Source of the DNA: Betaproteobacteria bacterium
Lineage (GTDB): Bacteria; Pseudomonadota; Gammaproteobacteria; Burkholderiales; Burkholderiaceae_C
NCBI GenBank assembly: GCA_016868355.1
Contig: VGHB01000007.1
Span: 1-64,000 of the forward strand
Reading direction: 5' to 3'
Length of the DNA: 64,000 nucleotides
Both the position numbers and the translations under genes were made by a program. Position 1 is the first letter of the stretch. Each line of letters starts with the position of its first letter. The notes beneath the pieces are model-generated. The model had not been told where the DNA came from, did no database searches, and saw only the letters and a list, made by a program, of their open reading frames with translations. This document shows, in pieces, positions 45,606-54,684 of the stretch.

Positions 45606-46197
45606 GATCGTCGCCAAGCTCCATCCACTCGGCGCGGCGGTGACCACCCCGGCGCGACCACTGCTCGGCCAGCAGGCGGCGCTGGTCAGCTTGCAACACT
45701 GCGCCCAAGTCCAGCATGGCCTGCACCATGCGCTTTCCCGCGGCGTCATGTCGTGCTGCGATACGGGCCCGCTCGGCCTCGAGCGCCAAAGCATCCACCC
45801 TGTCGGCCGTCCAGGCGGCAAGCAGCGCTTCGCTGCGGGGGCGCCCGTCGCGCCGCGCCGCACGCAAGTCGTCACGGGTAGCACCCGCAATGCGACGGAT
45901 GTCCGCACGTTGTTGAGGCGTGGCCTTGATCAAGTCCAGTGCGCGGTCTTGCCCGCGGCCCAGCAGCAGCATCATCGGGCCCATGCCCATGGCGCCACGA
46001 TGGCCGCGCTCGTCCTCACGGTACCCATGACGGCCCTGCCATCCAGGCCCGCCGGGGCCGGCCCCGTGCATACCCGGGCCTGCCGGACGCGGTCCCGGGG
46101 GCATCACCGCCTCAGGAGGCGTTTGAGCCAGGGCAGCGCCGCACATCAGCGTAGCCAGCGCCAATACAGATATGACAGAGCGTGGGGTGGTGTTCAT
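45583..46197 (-). CDS. Spy/CpxP-family periplasmic protein
   Basis: A 204-residue exported protein. The signal peptide SVISVLALATLMCGAALAQ is followed by a glycine-, proline- and histidine-rich stretch (PGMHGAGPGGPGWQGRHGYR) and then a helical LTxxQ-like domain (LIKATPQQRADIRRIAG, LGAVLQADQRRLLAEQW). Spy and CpxP proteins are periplasmic chaperones or stress-signal inhibitors. The ATG at 46197 has AGGAG upstream. It is first in an operon with the response regulator and kinase, so it is probably part of their feedback loop. Confidence 0.85.
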   Translation of the reverse strand: MNTTPRSVISVLALATLMCGAALAQTPPEAVMPPGPRPAGPGMHGAGPGGPGWQGRHGYREDERGHRGAMGMGPMMLLLGRGQDRALDLIKATPQQRADIRRIAGATRDDLRAARRDGRPRSEALLAAWTADRVDALALEAERARIAARHDAAGKRMVQAMLDLGAVLQADQRRLLAEQWSRRGGHRRAEWMELGDDHAQAVAD

Positions 46198-46296
46198 GAC
46201 CGGCTCCTGTGGTGGATTGTGAATGGGTGAGCTGCGGTTTGGCTCAACAGAGCCGCTTTCGGCAGTGTGGCCAGCCGCTGTATGCACCCGATGGCG

Positions 46297-46429
46297 GCTT
46301 CATGTACTTTTGTGAAGCAGCGGCGCAGGCCATTGGGCATACGGCAGTCGTCATCAGACAGCACAGCGATGATGGTCTACGAAGTGCACGCGCGGCCCTG
46401 ACCGTCTAAGCTACGTAAATCCCCTTACG
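46297..46429. promoter_or_regulatory. Two inverted repeats between the Spy-like operon and tctC
   Basis: The 294-base divergent gap holds GCTTCA-N10-TGAAGC (46297-46318), about 100 bases upstream of the Spy-like start, and CGTAA-N6-TTACG (46414-46429), about 60 bases upstream of tctC. Each is placed where an operator for its nearer gene would be expected. No clear -35/-10 pair was found. Confidence 0.35.
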
Positions 46430-46491
46430 AATCCGGCGTGCCCAAGCGCGCCGGCCGAGGTTACAGTGGCTGCGCCCTCTACGGAGTTTGT

Positions 46492-47463
46492 ATGCGCCGA
46501 GACACCTTCCTCAAAGCCCTGGCCGCCGCATCCGCCACCGCCGCATGGCCCCATGTGGCCCATGCCGCCAGCCCCCTAAAGATGATGATCCCTGCCAATC
46601 CAGGCGGCGGCTGGGACACCACAGCCCGCGCATTGGGCAAGGCCATGGTCGATGCGGGCGCGGTGCCCAGTGTGTCGTATGACAACAAAGGCGGGGCCGC
46701 CGGCGCTTTGGGCCTGGCCCAATTCGTCAATGCCAGCAAGGGTGACCCCAACGCCCTGATGATGATGGGTGCGGTGATGCTGGGCGGCATCATCACCAGC
46801 AAGGCGCCGGTGAACCTGCTGGCCAATTGCACGCCCATCGCTCGCCTGACCAGCGAATACAACGTGTTCGTGCTGCCGGCCAGTTCGCCCTTCAAGACCA
46901 TGAAGGACGTGGTCGAACAAATGAAGAAGGACCCCGGCAGCGTGAAGTGGGGCGGCGGCTCGCGCGGCTCTACCGAGCACATCGCTTCGGCTATGCTTGC
47001 CCGCGAGGTTGGTGTAGACGCCACCAAGGTCAACTACGTGCCCTTCCGCGGCGGCGGCGAGGCGACTGCCGCCATTCTGGGCGGCAACGTGACCGTAGGT
47101 GGCAGCGGCTTTTCGGAGTTCGCCCAGTACATCGAATCGGGCAAGATGAAGCCCATCGGCGTGACCTCGCCCAAGCGCTTGTCGGGCGAGCTCAGCAAGG
47201 GCATTCCGACCCTCAGGGAGCTGGGCTACAACGTGGAAATCGGCAACTGGCGCGGTGTGTACGGCGCGCCTGGCCTGAACCTGGCCCAGCGCAAGGCGCT
47301 CACCGATTTGGTCCTGGCCACCGTCAAAACCAAGGGCTGGCAAGAATCGCTGGGCAAGAACGACTGGACGGGCTCAGTCCTCACCGGCCCCGAGTTCGAC
47401 GACTTTGTGGACCGTGAATTCGCCGCCCTTCGCGCCGTAATGGTCAAGTCCGGCATGATCTAG
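46492..47463 (+). CDS. Tripartite tricarboxylate transporter substrate-binding protein (TctC/Bug family)
   Basis: A 323-residue periplasmic binding protein. A signal peptide (MRRDTFLKALAAASATAAWP, ending AHAAS) is followed by the Bug-type start LKMMIPANPGGGWDTTARAL and the second conserved loop GAAGALGLAQFV. ACGGAG lies 6 bases before the ATG at 46492. With TctB and TctA, 6 and 33 bases apart downstream, it forms a complete importer for a carboxylate; which one cannot be read from sequence. Confidence 0.92.
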   Translation: MRRDTFLKALAAASATAAWPHVAHAASPLKMMIPANPGGGWDTTARALGKAMVDAGAVPSVSYDNKGGAAGALGLAQFVNASKGDPNALMMMGAVMLGGIITSKAPVNLLANCTPIARLTSEYNVFVLPASSPFKTMKDVVEQMKKDPGSVKWGGGSRGSTEHIASAMLAREVGVDATKVNYVPFRGGGEATAAILGGNVTVGGSGFSEFAQYIESGKMKPIGVTSPKRLSGELSKGIPTLRELGYNVEIGNWRGVYGAPGLNLAQRKALTDLVLATVKTKGWQESLGKNDWTGSVLTGPEFDDFVDREFAALRAVMVKSGMI

Positions 47464-47469
47464 AAGGTC

Positions 47470-47979
47470 GTGGACGCGCAACGGGTGCAGGCCCTGACCG
47501 GACTGGGCGTTGCCGGCCTGGGTGGCCTGCTAGCTTGGGGCGCCTTGGATATCCCCTCCGACGCGGGCTACGCCGGCGTGGGGCCCAACTTCCTGCCCTG
47601 GCTGGTGGCCGGCGGGCTGTTGGTTTGCGGAGCCTTGCTCACGCTGCAGGCCCTGCGGGGTGGCTGGGCCCATGTAGAAGCGCCGTCCGGTGCGCAGCAC
47701 GGCGACTGGTCAGCCTTGGCCTGGGTTGCCGCCGGTATTGTGGTCAATGCGTCGTTGATCACCCACTTGGGCTTCATCCCGTCTTGTGCCCTGTGCTTTG
47801 TGCTGGCAGTGCGGGGCCTGCGCTTGGCCGAGGGCAAGGCTGCTGCGGGTGCTGCGGCGCTCACCCAAGCGGCCACGGACCTGCTGTTGGGTGCGGCCAT
47901 CGCCGCACCCGTCTTCTGGGTCTTCACCAAGCTGCTCAACATTTCGCTGCCCGGCCTGACCGCCAGCGGCTGGCTGTAG
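47470..47979 (+). CDS. Tripartite tricarboxylate transporter small membrane subunit TctB
   Basis: A 169-residue protein with four hydrophobic segments, the TctB layout: GLGVAGLGGLLAWGALDIP, VGPNFLPWLVAGGLLVCGAL, a polar loop, WVAAGIVVNASLITHLGFIP and a last segment ending LLNISLPGL. GTG start at 47470 with AAGG just upstream, 6 bases after tctC. Confidence 0.88.
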   Translation: MDAQRVQALTGLGVAGLGGLLAWGALDIPSDAGYAGVGPNFLPWLVAGGLLVCGALLTLQALRGGWAHVEAPSGAQHGDWSALAWVAAGIVVNASLITHLGFIPSCALCFVLAVRGLRLAEGKAAAGAAALTQAATDLLLGAAIAAPVFWVFTKLLNISLPGLTASGWL

Positions 47980-48012
47980 TGCGCGTGCTTTGAGCAGCGC
48001 GGCCTTCCCACC

Positions 48013-49500
48013 ATGGACATTACCACCCAACTGTTGGCGGGATTTGCCACAGCCGCCACGCCCATCAATCTGATGTGGGCCTTCGTGGGATGCGCCGTCG
48101 GCACCGCCATTGGCGTGTTGCCGGGCCTAGGCCCTGCGGTCACGGTGGCCATGCTGCTGCCGATCACATCCCAGGTTGAGCCCACGGCTTCCATGATTTT
48201 TTTCGCAGGCATCTACTACGGAGCCATGTACGGAGGCTCCACCACCTCCATCCTTTTGAACACGCCCGGAGAAACGGCCACCATGGTGACGGCCATGGAA
48301 GGCTTCAAGATGGCCCGCAGCGGTCGTGCCGGCGCCGCCTTGGCCACCTCCGCCATCGGCTCGTTTGTGGCCGGCACCATCGCCACGGTCTTGGTCACGT
48401 TGTTCGCCCCGTGGGTGGCCAACGCTGCGGTACAACTGGGCCCGCCCGAATACTTTTGCCTGATGCTGCTGGCCTTCACCACGGTCAGTGCGGTGCTGGG
48501 CAAGAGCGCGCTGCGCGGCGTCACTGCCTTGTTCATCGGCTTGGCCATCGGCCTTGTGGGCATCGACCAGATCACGGCTGCGATGCGGTACACCGGGGGC
48601 GTACCCGAATTCTTGGACGGCATCGAGGTGGTGCTGGTGGCCGTGGGCCTGTTTGCCGTGGGCGAGGCGCTGTACACCGCGCTGTACGAGGGCAAAAGCA
48701 CCACCAGCATCCAGCGCTCTGGGCGCGTGCATATGACGCCGCAGGAGTGGCGGCGCTCCTGGCCGGCCTGGTTGCGGGGCACTGCTTTTGGTTTTCCATT
48801 TGGCACCATCCCGGCCGGTGGCGCCGAGATTCCGACCTTTCTGAGCTACGCCACCGAACGCAAACTCTCCAAGCATCCTGAAGAGTTCGGCACCACAGGG
48901 GCCATCGAGGGTGTGGCCGGACCCGAGGCAGCCAACAACGCGTCGGTGACGGCGGCCCTGGTGCCCATGCTCACCCTGGGCATTCCCACCACCGTGACCG
49001 CGGCCATCATGCTGTCGGCCTTGCAGAACTACGGCATTCAGGCCGGGCCGCAGCTGTTTACGAATTCAGCTGACCTGGTGTGGGCGCTGATCGCCTCGCT
49101 CTATATCGGCAACGTCATGCTGCTGGTGCTGAACCTACCCTTGGTGGGCCTGTGGGTGAAGCTCCTGCAGATTCCGCGTGCGCCGCTGTACGCGGGCATC
49201 CTCATCTTCGCAACCGTGGGCGTGTACGGCATGCGCCAAAGTGCCTTCGACCTGTTCCTGATGCTGGGCACCGGCCTCTTGGGGCTGGGGCTGCGCCGGT
49301 TGGACTTCCCCACTGCCCCGGTCATCGTCGGCATGATCATGGGGCCCATGGCCGAGGCGCAGATGCGCAACGCGCTGTCGATTGGCGAAGGCCGGTGGGG
49401 AGTTTTCCTGGAGCGCCCGATGTCGGTGGCGCTGCTGTTGGTGGTGCTGGCCGTTCTCCTGCTGCCGCCGCTGTGGCGCCAGATCGCCCGACGCGCGTGA
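48013..49500 (+). CDS. Tripartite tricarboxylate transporter large membrane subunit TctA
   Basis: A 495-residue permease with about eleven hydrophobic segments. The family signatures [19 protein letters not shown] and [20 protein letters not shown] are near the N-terminus, and their repeat in the second half is [20 protein letters not shown] with [21 protein letters not shown]. It forms the channel for the substrate delivered by TctC, driven by the ion gradient. Confidence 0.95.
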   Translation: MDITTQLLAGFATAATPINLMWAFVGCAVGTAIGVLPGLGPAVTVAMLLPITSQVEPTASMIFFAGIYYGAMYGGSTTSILLNTPGETATMVTAMEGFKMARSGRAGAALATSAIGSFVAGTIATVLVTLFAPWVANAAVQLGPPEYFCLMLLAFTTVSAVLGKSALRGVTALFIGLAIGLVGIDQITAAMRYTGGVPEFLDGIEVVLVAVGLFAVGEALYTALYEGKSTTSIQRSGRVHMTPQEWRRSWPAWLRGTAFGFPFGTIPAGGAEIPTFLSYATERKLSKHPEEFGTTGAIEGVAGPEAANNASVTAALVPMLTLGIPTTVTAAIMLSALQNYGIQAGPQLFTNSADLVWALIASLYIGNVMLLVLNLPLVGLWVKLLQIPRAPLYAGILIFATVGVYGMRQSAFDLFLMLGTGLLGLGLRRLDFPTAPVIVGMIMGPMAEAQMRNALSIGEGRWGVFLERPMSVALLLVVLAVLLLPPLWRQIARRA

Positions 49501-49550
49501 TTTCGGCGCCAAATAGTTGGATTCTTGCAACATTGGCGGGCGAACTACCG

Positions 49551-49581
49551 CGTTTGTCAAACGGCTGACATCCTTCAGCCG
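49551..49581. promoter_or_regulatory. Adjacent palindromes upstream of the porin gene
   Basis: CGTTTG-T-CAAACG (49551-49563) runs into CGGCTGA-N6-TCAGCCG (49562-49581). They lie 51 bases after the tctA stop and about 75 bases before the porin start. The second could be a weak terminator (no T-run) and the first an operator. The porin's own ribosome site is GGAGAACC just before its ATG. Confidence 0.3.
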
Positions 49582-49656
49582 CAACAATCGGGGGGTCACT
49601 GGGTTGAGCCCGCATAAACATCATCGCTATCGTTACCCATCGGAGAACCTCCAAAT

Positions 49657-50712
49657 ATGAAGAAGACCCTGATCGTCGGCGCCGCGCTGACCGCTCTCAG
49701 CGCTGCTGCCAGCGCCCAACAAGCCTCCAGCGTCACGCTGTACGGCCTCGTAGACACGAACCTCGCCCAGTCTAAAACCCATGCGGGGGCCAAGGTCACC
49801 GGCCAGGACGAAGTGCCGAACCCGCGCGGTTCCCGTTTTGGATTCCGCGGCTCGGAGAACCTGGGCGGCGGCCTGCGGGCCTTCTTCCAGCTGGAAGCTG
49901 GCCTGAGCGCCAAGGACGGCGCCACAACCGCCAACAACCAGCTCTTCAACCGCCACGCCTGGGTGGGCCTGGCTGGTGGTTTTGGCGAATTGACATTGGG
50001 ACGCCAAGACACGCTGACCCGGACGTTGAATCTGGGCAACTACAACGACGTGGCCACAGAAGGCGAGATATCGGTCACGACAGCCAACTCCGGCCTGCAA
50101 CTCATGCAGAACTTCGGCTCCCGCGTCAACAACACCATCCGCTACACCTCCCCAGCTTTCAGTGGCGTGCGTGTGCGCGTTCAAAGCGCGTTGGGCCAGA
50201 AGGTAACTGCCAGCACGAACGGCGCTCTGGTCACCTACGACAAGAAGCCGCTGCGCTTGGCTGTGGCGTATGAGTATTACGACGGTGCCGGTGTGACCGG
50301 TATTGACCGCTGGAACCAGGCCACCACCGTCGGCGGCCAGTACGACCTGGGCTTTGCCACAATCGCCCTCGGCTACCAATCGACCGACCGCCTGCTGGCC
50401 AATGCCGCCGCGAACACGCTGACATCGGCTGCCGCCCTGCCCGAGCACAGCGCCTACAACATCGGCGCCATCATCCCGATAAGCAAGGAATTGGTGTTGC
50501 GCGTTCAGTACACCACCTCCACCACCAAGACCCCGGCTGCCGGTGTGGCCAAAGCAAGCAGCCGCGACTACAGCCGCACGGGCGTTTCGGCCCGCTACGC
50601 GTTCAGCAGACGAACCTTTGGCTACGTGGCCTACAACGAGCGCGATGTGGACGTTCCCACCGCAGCCAATAACAAGAGCTCCTTTGGCGTGGGATTGAGC
50701 CACGCCTTCTGA
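49657..50712 (+). CDS. Gram-negative general porin (Burkholderiales OmpC/Porin_4 type)
   Basis: A 351-residue outer-membrane beta-barrel. Signal peptide KKTLIVGAALTALSAAASAQ, then the typical start SSVTLYGLVDTNLAQSKTHA and RGSRFGFRGSENLGGGLRAF. The loop with QLFNRHAWVGLAGGFGELTL and GRQDTL is the conserved L2/L3 region. The C-terminal residue is phenylalanine (GVGLSHAF), the BAM recognition signal. Its place between a Tct importer and two binding proteins suggests it supplies their substrates across the outer membrane. Confidence 0.95.
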   Translation: MKKTLIVGAALTALSAAASAQQASSVTLYGLVDTNLAQSKTHAGAKVTGQDEVPNPRGSRFGFRGSENLGGGLRAFFQLEAGLSAKDGATTANNQLFNRHAWVGLAGGFGELTLGRQDTLTRTLNLGNYNDVATEGEISVTTANSGLQLMQNFGSRVNNTIRYTSPAFSGVRVRVQSALGQKVTASTNGALVTYDKKPLRLAVAYEYYDGAGVTGIDRWNQATTVGGQYDLGFATIALGYQSTDRLLANAAANTLTSAAALPEHSAYNIGAIIPISKELVLRVQYTTSTTKTPAAGVAKASSRDYSRTGVSARYAFSRRTFGYVAYNERDVDVPTAANNKSSFGVGLSHAF

Positions 50713-50751
50713 TCGGGCTGTCGGGCCCGCCCCGGTACATCGGTTCTTATG

Positions 50752-50783
50752 AACCCACGTGGCGCAAGCCTCGTGGGTTTTTT
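50752..50783 (+). terminator. Rho-independent terminator after the porin gene
   Basis: AACCCACG (50752-50759) pairs with CGTGGGTT (50772-50779). Inside, GGC/GCC pairs close a GCAA tetraloop with one T-T mismatch on the stem. A run of six T follows (50778-50783). It separates the porin transcript from the downstream Bug gene. Confidence 0.88.
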
Positions 50784-50814
50784 GTCTGTATGCGCTGACG
50801 GAGTACCAACGAGT

Positions 50815-51795
50815 ATGTCTTTCGATCGTCGTGAGTGGCTGCAAGCCGCAGGGGGCCTGGGTGCCAGCCTGGCCCTGCCCAGTTGGGCGCAAACCAAACC
50901 CTGGCCCCAGCGCGCGGTGCGCTTTGTGGTGCCCTTTGCCCCCGGGGGCAGCAGCGAGATCATCGCGCGCGCCACCGCATTCGAGCTCACCAAGAGCCTG
51001 GGCCAAACCGTGTATGTCGAGAATAAACCCGGCGCCGCCGGCAATCTGGCCATGCAGGAGGTGGCGCGCTCGGATGATCAGCACACCCTGATCCTGGGCC
51101 ACATCGGAACGCTGGCGGTCAACCCGTATATGTTCGACCGTCTGCCCTACGACCCGAACAAGGACTTCAAACCGGTGTCCCTGTTGGCCAAGGTACCCAG
51201 CCTGTACCTGGTGCACCCCGAGCTGCCGGTGAAGAACCTGCGCGAGTTCGTGGACTATGTGAAAAAGCGCCCCGGACAGTTGAGCTACGGCTCAGCTGGA
51301 AACGGCAGCGCCGGCCACCTGGCCATGGAGTACCTGAAGATGGCGACCGACACCTTCATCGTGCACGTGCCCTACCGTGGTACCGGCCCGCAGCTCACCG
51401 ACCTCTTGGCCGGGCGCTTGCAGGCGGCTTCGGTTGGCGCAGCCGCGGTGATTCAATTCGTGCGCACGGGGCGCCTGCGGTGCATCGCCACCGGCACCCT
51501 ACAGCGTCTGCCGCAGTTGCCCGATGTGGCCACCGTGGCCGAGCAAGGCTGGCCAGGGTTTGAGATGACCCAGTGGTACGGCATCTTGGGGCCGGCCAAC
51601 CTGCCGCAAGCGGCCGTGGACACCTTGGCCATCGCATCAACTTCGGCTGTAAAGCAACCAGCCACCAATGAGAAGTTCAGCACCGATGCGGTGATCGGCA
51701 TGGGCGGTGGCCCCGCTGAATTCGCGCGCTTCATTGCCCAAGAGCAGCAGCGTTGGAAACCGGTGGTGGAACGCGCGCGGATCAAACCGGACTGA
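50815..51795 (+). CDS. Orphan Bug/TctC-family solute-binding protein
   Basis: A 326-residue periplasmic protein. The N-terminus MSFDRREWLQAAGGLGASLA looks like a twin-arginine signal, cleaved near PSWAQ. The mature part has VRFVVPFAPGGSSEIIARAT and VYVENKPGAAGNLAMQEV, the two loops that hold a carboxylate in Bug proteins. No TctA/TctB pair follows it; the nearest one is upstream of the porin. ATG 50815 is used; the upstream open frame runs through the terminator and is not coding. Confidence 0.92.
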   Translation: MSFDRREWLQAAGGLGASLALPSWAQTKPWPQRAVRFVVPFAPGGSSEIIARATAFELTKSLGQTVYVENKPGAAGNLAMQEVARSDDQHTLILGHIGTLAVNPYMFDRLPYDPNKDFKPVSLLAKVPSLYLVHPELPVKNLREFVDYVKKRPGQLSYGSAGNGSAGHLAMEYLKMATDTFIVHVPYRGTGPQLTDLLAGRLQAASVGAAAVIQFVRTGRLRCIATGTLQRLPQLPDVATVAEQGWPGFEMTQWYGILGPANLPQAAVDTLAIASTSAVKQPATNEKFSTDAVIGMGGGPAEFARFIAQEQQRWKPVVERARIKPD

Positions 51796-51921
51796 TCGGC
51801 AAGCAGCTTTCGGGCACGATGCCGGCCACCGACCCCGGGCCTTCCCTGATGGGCCAATAAAGGGGACTGTTACCATCCCTCGGGCCGTACACGAGCGGCA
51901 TCAACAGCATTGGAGCTCACC

Positions 51922-53712
51922 ATGAATGAAACGCAACTGCGCGCCTTGGTCGAAGAAGTCCGCCGTGGTGCCCTGCCCCGGCGCCGCTTCATTGAACAGT
52001 TGGTTGGCCTGGGCTTGACGGCCCCCATGGCTTCCATGATTCTGATGCACGAGGGCGTGGCGCAGACCCCCACGCCACTGCCCTATCTGGGCACCAAGCG
52101 AGGCGGCGGCGGCACTTTACGCTTGATGTACTGGCAAGCCCCGGTGCATCTGAACCCCCATTTCGCGAGCGGCACCAAGGACCAGGATTCCTGCCGCATT
52201 TTTTATGAACCGCTGGGCGGCTGGGACGCCGAAGGCAATTTGATTCCGGTGCTGGCCTCCGAAGTGCCCACCCGTGCCAACGGCGGACTGTCAGCCGATG
52301 GGCGCAACGTGACCTGGAAGCTTAAGCGCGGTGTGAAGTGGCACGACGGGCGCGACTTCACTGCCGATGATGTGATCTTCACTTGGCAGTACGCCGGTGA
52401 CCCGGCCTCGGCCATGCTCTCAGTGAACATCTACCGCGACGTTAAGGTGGTCAAGGTGGACTCGCACACCGTGCGGATTGAATTTGGCAAGCCCACACCG
52501 TTCTGGGCTGAGCCCTTTGTGGGCACCTGGGGGCTGATCCTGCCCAAGCATGTTTTTGAACCTTTTGCGGGTGCCAAGTCGCGGGAGAACCCAGCCAACC
52601 TCAAGCCTGTGGGCACTGGGCCCTATCGGCTGTTGGACTTCAAACCCGGTGACATGCTGCGAGCAGAGGCCAACCCGACCTATCACGTGCCCAATCAGCC
52701 CTTCTTCGATGCCTTGGACCTCAAAGGGGGAGGCGACGCCACCAGTGCGGCGCGCTCGGTGCTGCAAACTGGGGAGTTCGATCTGGCCTGGAACCTGTCG
52801 GTTGAGGATGTGATCCTGCGCCAGTTGGAGGCCGCTGGCCGCGGACGGGTGCACTTTTTCGAAGGCAGCGACCTCGAGTTTGTCGCGCTCAATCCCACCG
52901 ACCCGTGGAAGGAAGTGGACGGCGAACGGGCCAGTGCCAAGAGCCGGCACCCAGCATTCGGCGAACGCGCAGTGCGCGAAGCCATGAGCCTGCTCATTGA
53001 CCGCAAGAGCATTTCCGAGGCGATCTATGGCAGGGGAGCGATTGCCAGCGCAAACTTCCTGAACAACCCGGTGCGCTTTCGCAGCACCAATCTGAAGTAC
53101 GAGTTCAACATTGAAAAGGCCAATCAGGTGCTGGAGGCGGCGGGCTGGAAGCGCGGCCCCGATGGCATCCGGGCCAAGGGCGGCAGCAAGCTCAAGTTCG
53201 TGTTCCAAACCTCGGTGAGCGGACCGCGGCAAAAGTGCCAGGCCATCATCAAGGACGCCTGCGGCAAGGCGGGCATCGACCTTGAACTCAAGAGCGTGGT
53301 GGCGGCCGTTTACTTTGGAGGCGACTTCGCCAACCCAGACACCTATCAAAAGTTCTGGGTCGATATGCAGATGTACACCACCACCATGACGCAGCCCGAC
53401 CCGCAAACCTTCATGGAACAGTTCACATCCTGGGAGCTGTCGCAGAAAGAAAATAAATGGGCGCGGCGCAACATCACCCGCTGGCAGAACGCCGACTACG
53501 ACGCCACGCACAAGGCCGCGCAAGCGGAAATCGACCCCGTCAAACGGGCCGCCCTGTTCATCCGCATGAACGACCTGCTGGTGGGCGACCAACATGTGGT
53601 TCCGCTGTTTTCGCGGCCACGACCCTATGGCGTTGGTGCCAAGCTGCGCCCCGTGCTCTCGGCCTGGGATAACACCACCTGGGCCTTGGGCTACTGGACG
53701 CGCGAGTCCTGA
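51922..53712 (+). CDS. Peptide/nickel-type ABC transporter substrate-binding protein (SBP family 5)
   Basis: A 596-residue exported binding protein. The leader RRGALPRRRFIEQLVGLGLT is twin-arginine-like, cleaved near GVAQ. Family 5 marks are YWQAPVHLNPHFASGTKDQD, the motif WKLKRGVKWHDGRDFTADDV, and VGTGPYRLLDFKPGD. It is a large form (usual size ~530). GGAG lies 7 bases before the ATG at 51922. Four transporter genes follow with short gaps or overlaps, so this is one importer operon. Substrate not determinable. Confidence 0.92.
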   Translation: MNETQLRALVEEVRRGALPRRRFIEQLVGLGLTAPMASMILMHEGVAQTPTPLPYLGTKRGGGGTLRLMYWQAPVHLNPHFASGTKDQDSCRIFYEPLGGWDAEGNLIPVLASEVPTRANGGLSADGRNVTWKLKRGVKWHDGRDFTADDVIFTWQYAGDPASAMLSVNIYRDVKVVKVDSHTVRIEFGKPTPFWAEPFVGTWGLILPKHVFEPFAGAKSRENPANLKPVGTGPYRLLDFKPGDMLRAEANPTYHVPNQPFFDALDLKGGGDATSAARSVLQTGEFDLAWNLSVEDVILRQLEAAGRGRVHFFEGSDLEFVALNPTDPWKEVDGERASAKSRHPAFGERAVREAMSLLIDRKSISEAIYGRGAIASANFLNNPVRFRSTNLKYEFNIEKANQVLEAAGWKRGPDGIRAKGGSKLKFVFQTSVSGPRQKCQAIIKDACGKAGIDLELKSVVAAVYFGGDFANPDTYQKFWVDMQMYTTTMTQPDPQTFMEQFTSWELSQKENKWARRNITRWQNADYDATHKAAQAEIDPVKRAALFIRMNDLLVGDQHVVPLFSRPRPYGVGAKLRPVLSAWDNTTWALGYWTRES

Positions 53713-53724
53713 CGGCGAGCGCGG

Positions 53725-54684
53725 GTGGGCGGCTACATCCTGCGGCGGTGCCTGATCGCGCTGCCCAGCCTCTTGGGTATCAGCGCGGTGTTGTTCACCG
53801 TTCTTGCCCTTGCGCCGGGCGACCCTTTCGAAGAATTGGCGACCAACCCCAATGTACCGCCCGAGGTACGCATGGCCTTGCGGGTGCAGTTCGGCCTGGA
53901 CGACCCGGTATGGGAGCGCTATGTGCGCTGGTTGGCCAGCATGCTCAAGGGCGACTGGGGCTATTCCTTCGTCAGCCGCATCAATGTGGACGAGCTGATC
54001 CTGCAGCGCCTGCCCACCACCATTGTGGTGATTGGCCTGTCGCAATTGCTGGCCATCGCAGTGGCCATTCCGGTGGGCGTGCTGGCCGCTGTCAAGCCTT
54101 ACTCCTGGTTTGACCGCATCGCCAGCACCGTGGCCTTCGTGGGTTTTTCGCTGCCCACTTTCTTCACCGGTGTGCTGTTCATCCTGCTGTTTTCCATCAC
54201 GCTGGGCTGGCTGCCCTTTGTGTACCGCAGCGACATCTCGTCCACCGGCTGGCAATTCCTGTGGGACCACTTTAAGCAAAGCATCATGCCCATCACCGTG
54301 CTGGGCCTGTTCCAAGCGGCCAGCATGATGCGCTATGTGCGCAGCGCGGTGCTGGACGTGATACGCCTGGACTATGTGACCACGGCGCGCAGCAAGGGCT
54401 TGAGCGAACGCGTGGTGGTGCTGCGCCACGTGGTGCGCAACGCCATGATTCCGGTGGTCACGCTGGTGGCGCTGCAAATGCCTACGGTGTTTGGCGGGGC
54501 CATCGTGACCGAGCAGATCTTTCGCATTCCGGGCATCGGCAGCCTGTTGATCGATGCGATTCTTCGTAACGACACCCCTGTGATCATGGCGGTGACCTTT
54601 GTCTTCAGCGGCTTGGTCATCTTCTTCAATCTTGTGGCCGACGTGCTTTATGGCTGGCTTGACCCCCGCATCAGCTACCGCTGA
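53725..54684 (+). CDS. ABC transporter permease, DppB/OppB type
   Basis: A 319-residue inner-membrane subunit with six spans. It starts YILRRCLIALPSLLGISAVL followed by FTVLALAPGDPFEE, the usual DppB opening. The EAA loop that contacts the ATPases is DYVTTARSKGLSERVVVLRH. GTG start at 53725, 12 bases after the binding-protein stop; its 3' end overlaps the next permease by 35 bases. Confidence 0.93.
   Translation: MGGYILRRCLIALPSLLGISAVLFTVLALAPGDPFEELATNPNVPPEVRMALRVQFGLDDPVWERYVRWLASMLKGDWGYSFVSRINVDELILQRLPTTIVVIGLSQLLAIAVAIPVGVLAAVKPYSWFDRIASTVAFVGFSLPTFFTGVLFILLFSITLGWLPFVYRSDISSTGWQFLWDHFKQSIMPITVLGLFQAASMMRYVRSAVLDVIRLDYVTTARSKGLSERVVVLRHVVRNAMIPVVTLVALQMPTVFGGAIVTEQIFRIPGIGSLLIDAILRNDTPVIMAVTFVFSGLVIFFNLVADVLYGWLDPRISYR

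Noticed and set aside
49633-51216. 527-codon minus-strand frame opposite the porin and Bug genes
   Set aside because: It crosses the strong plus-strand terminator and two well-recognised genes, and has no motif of its own.
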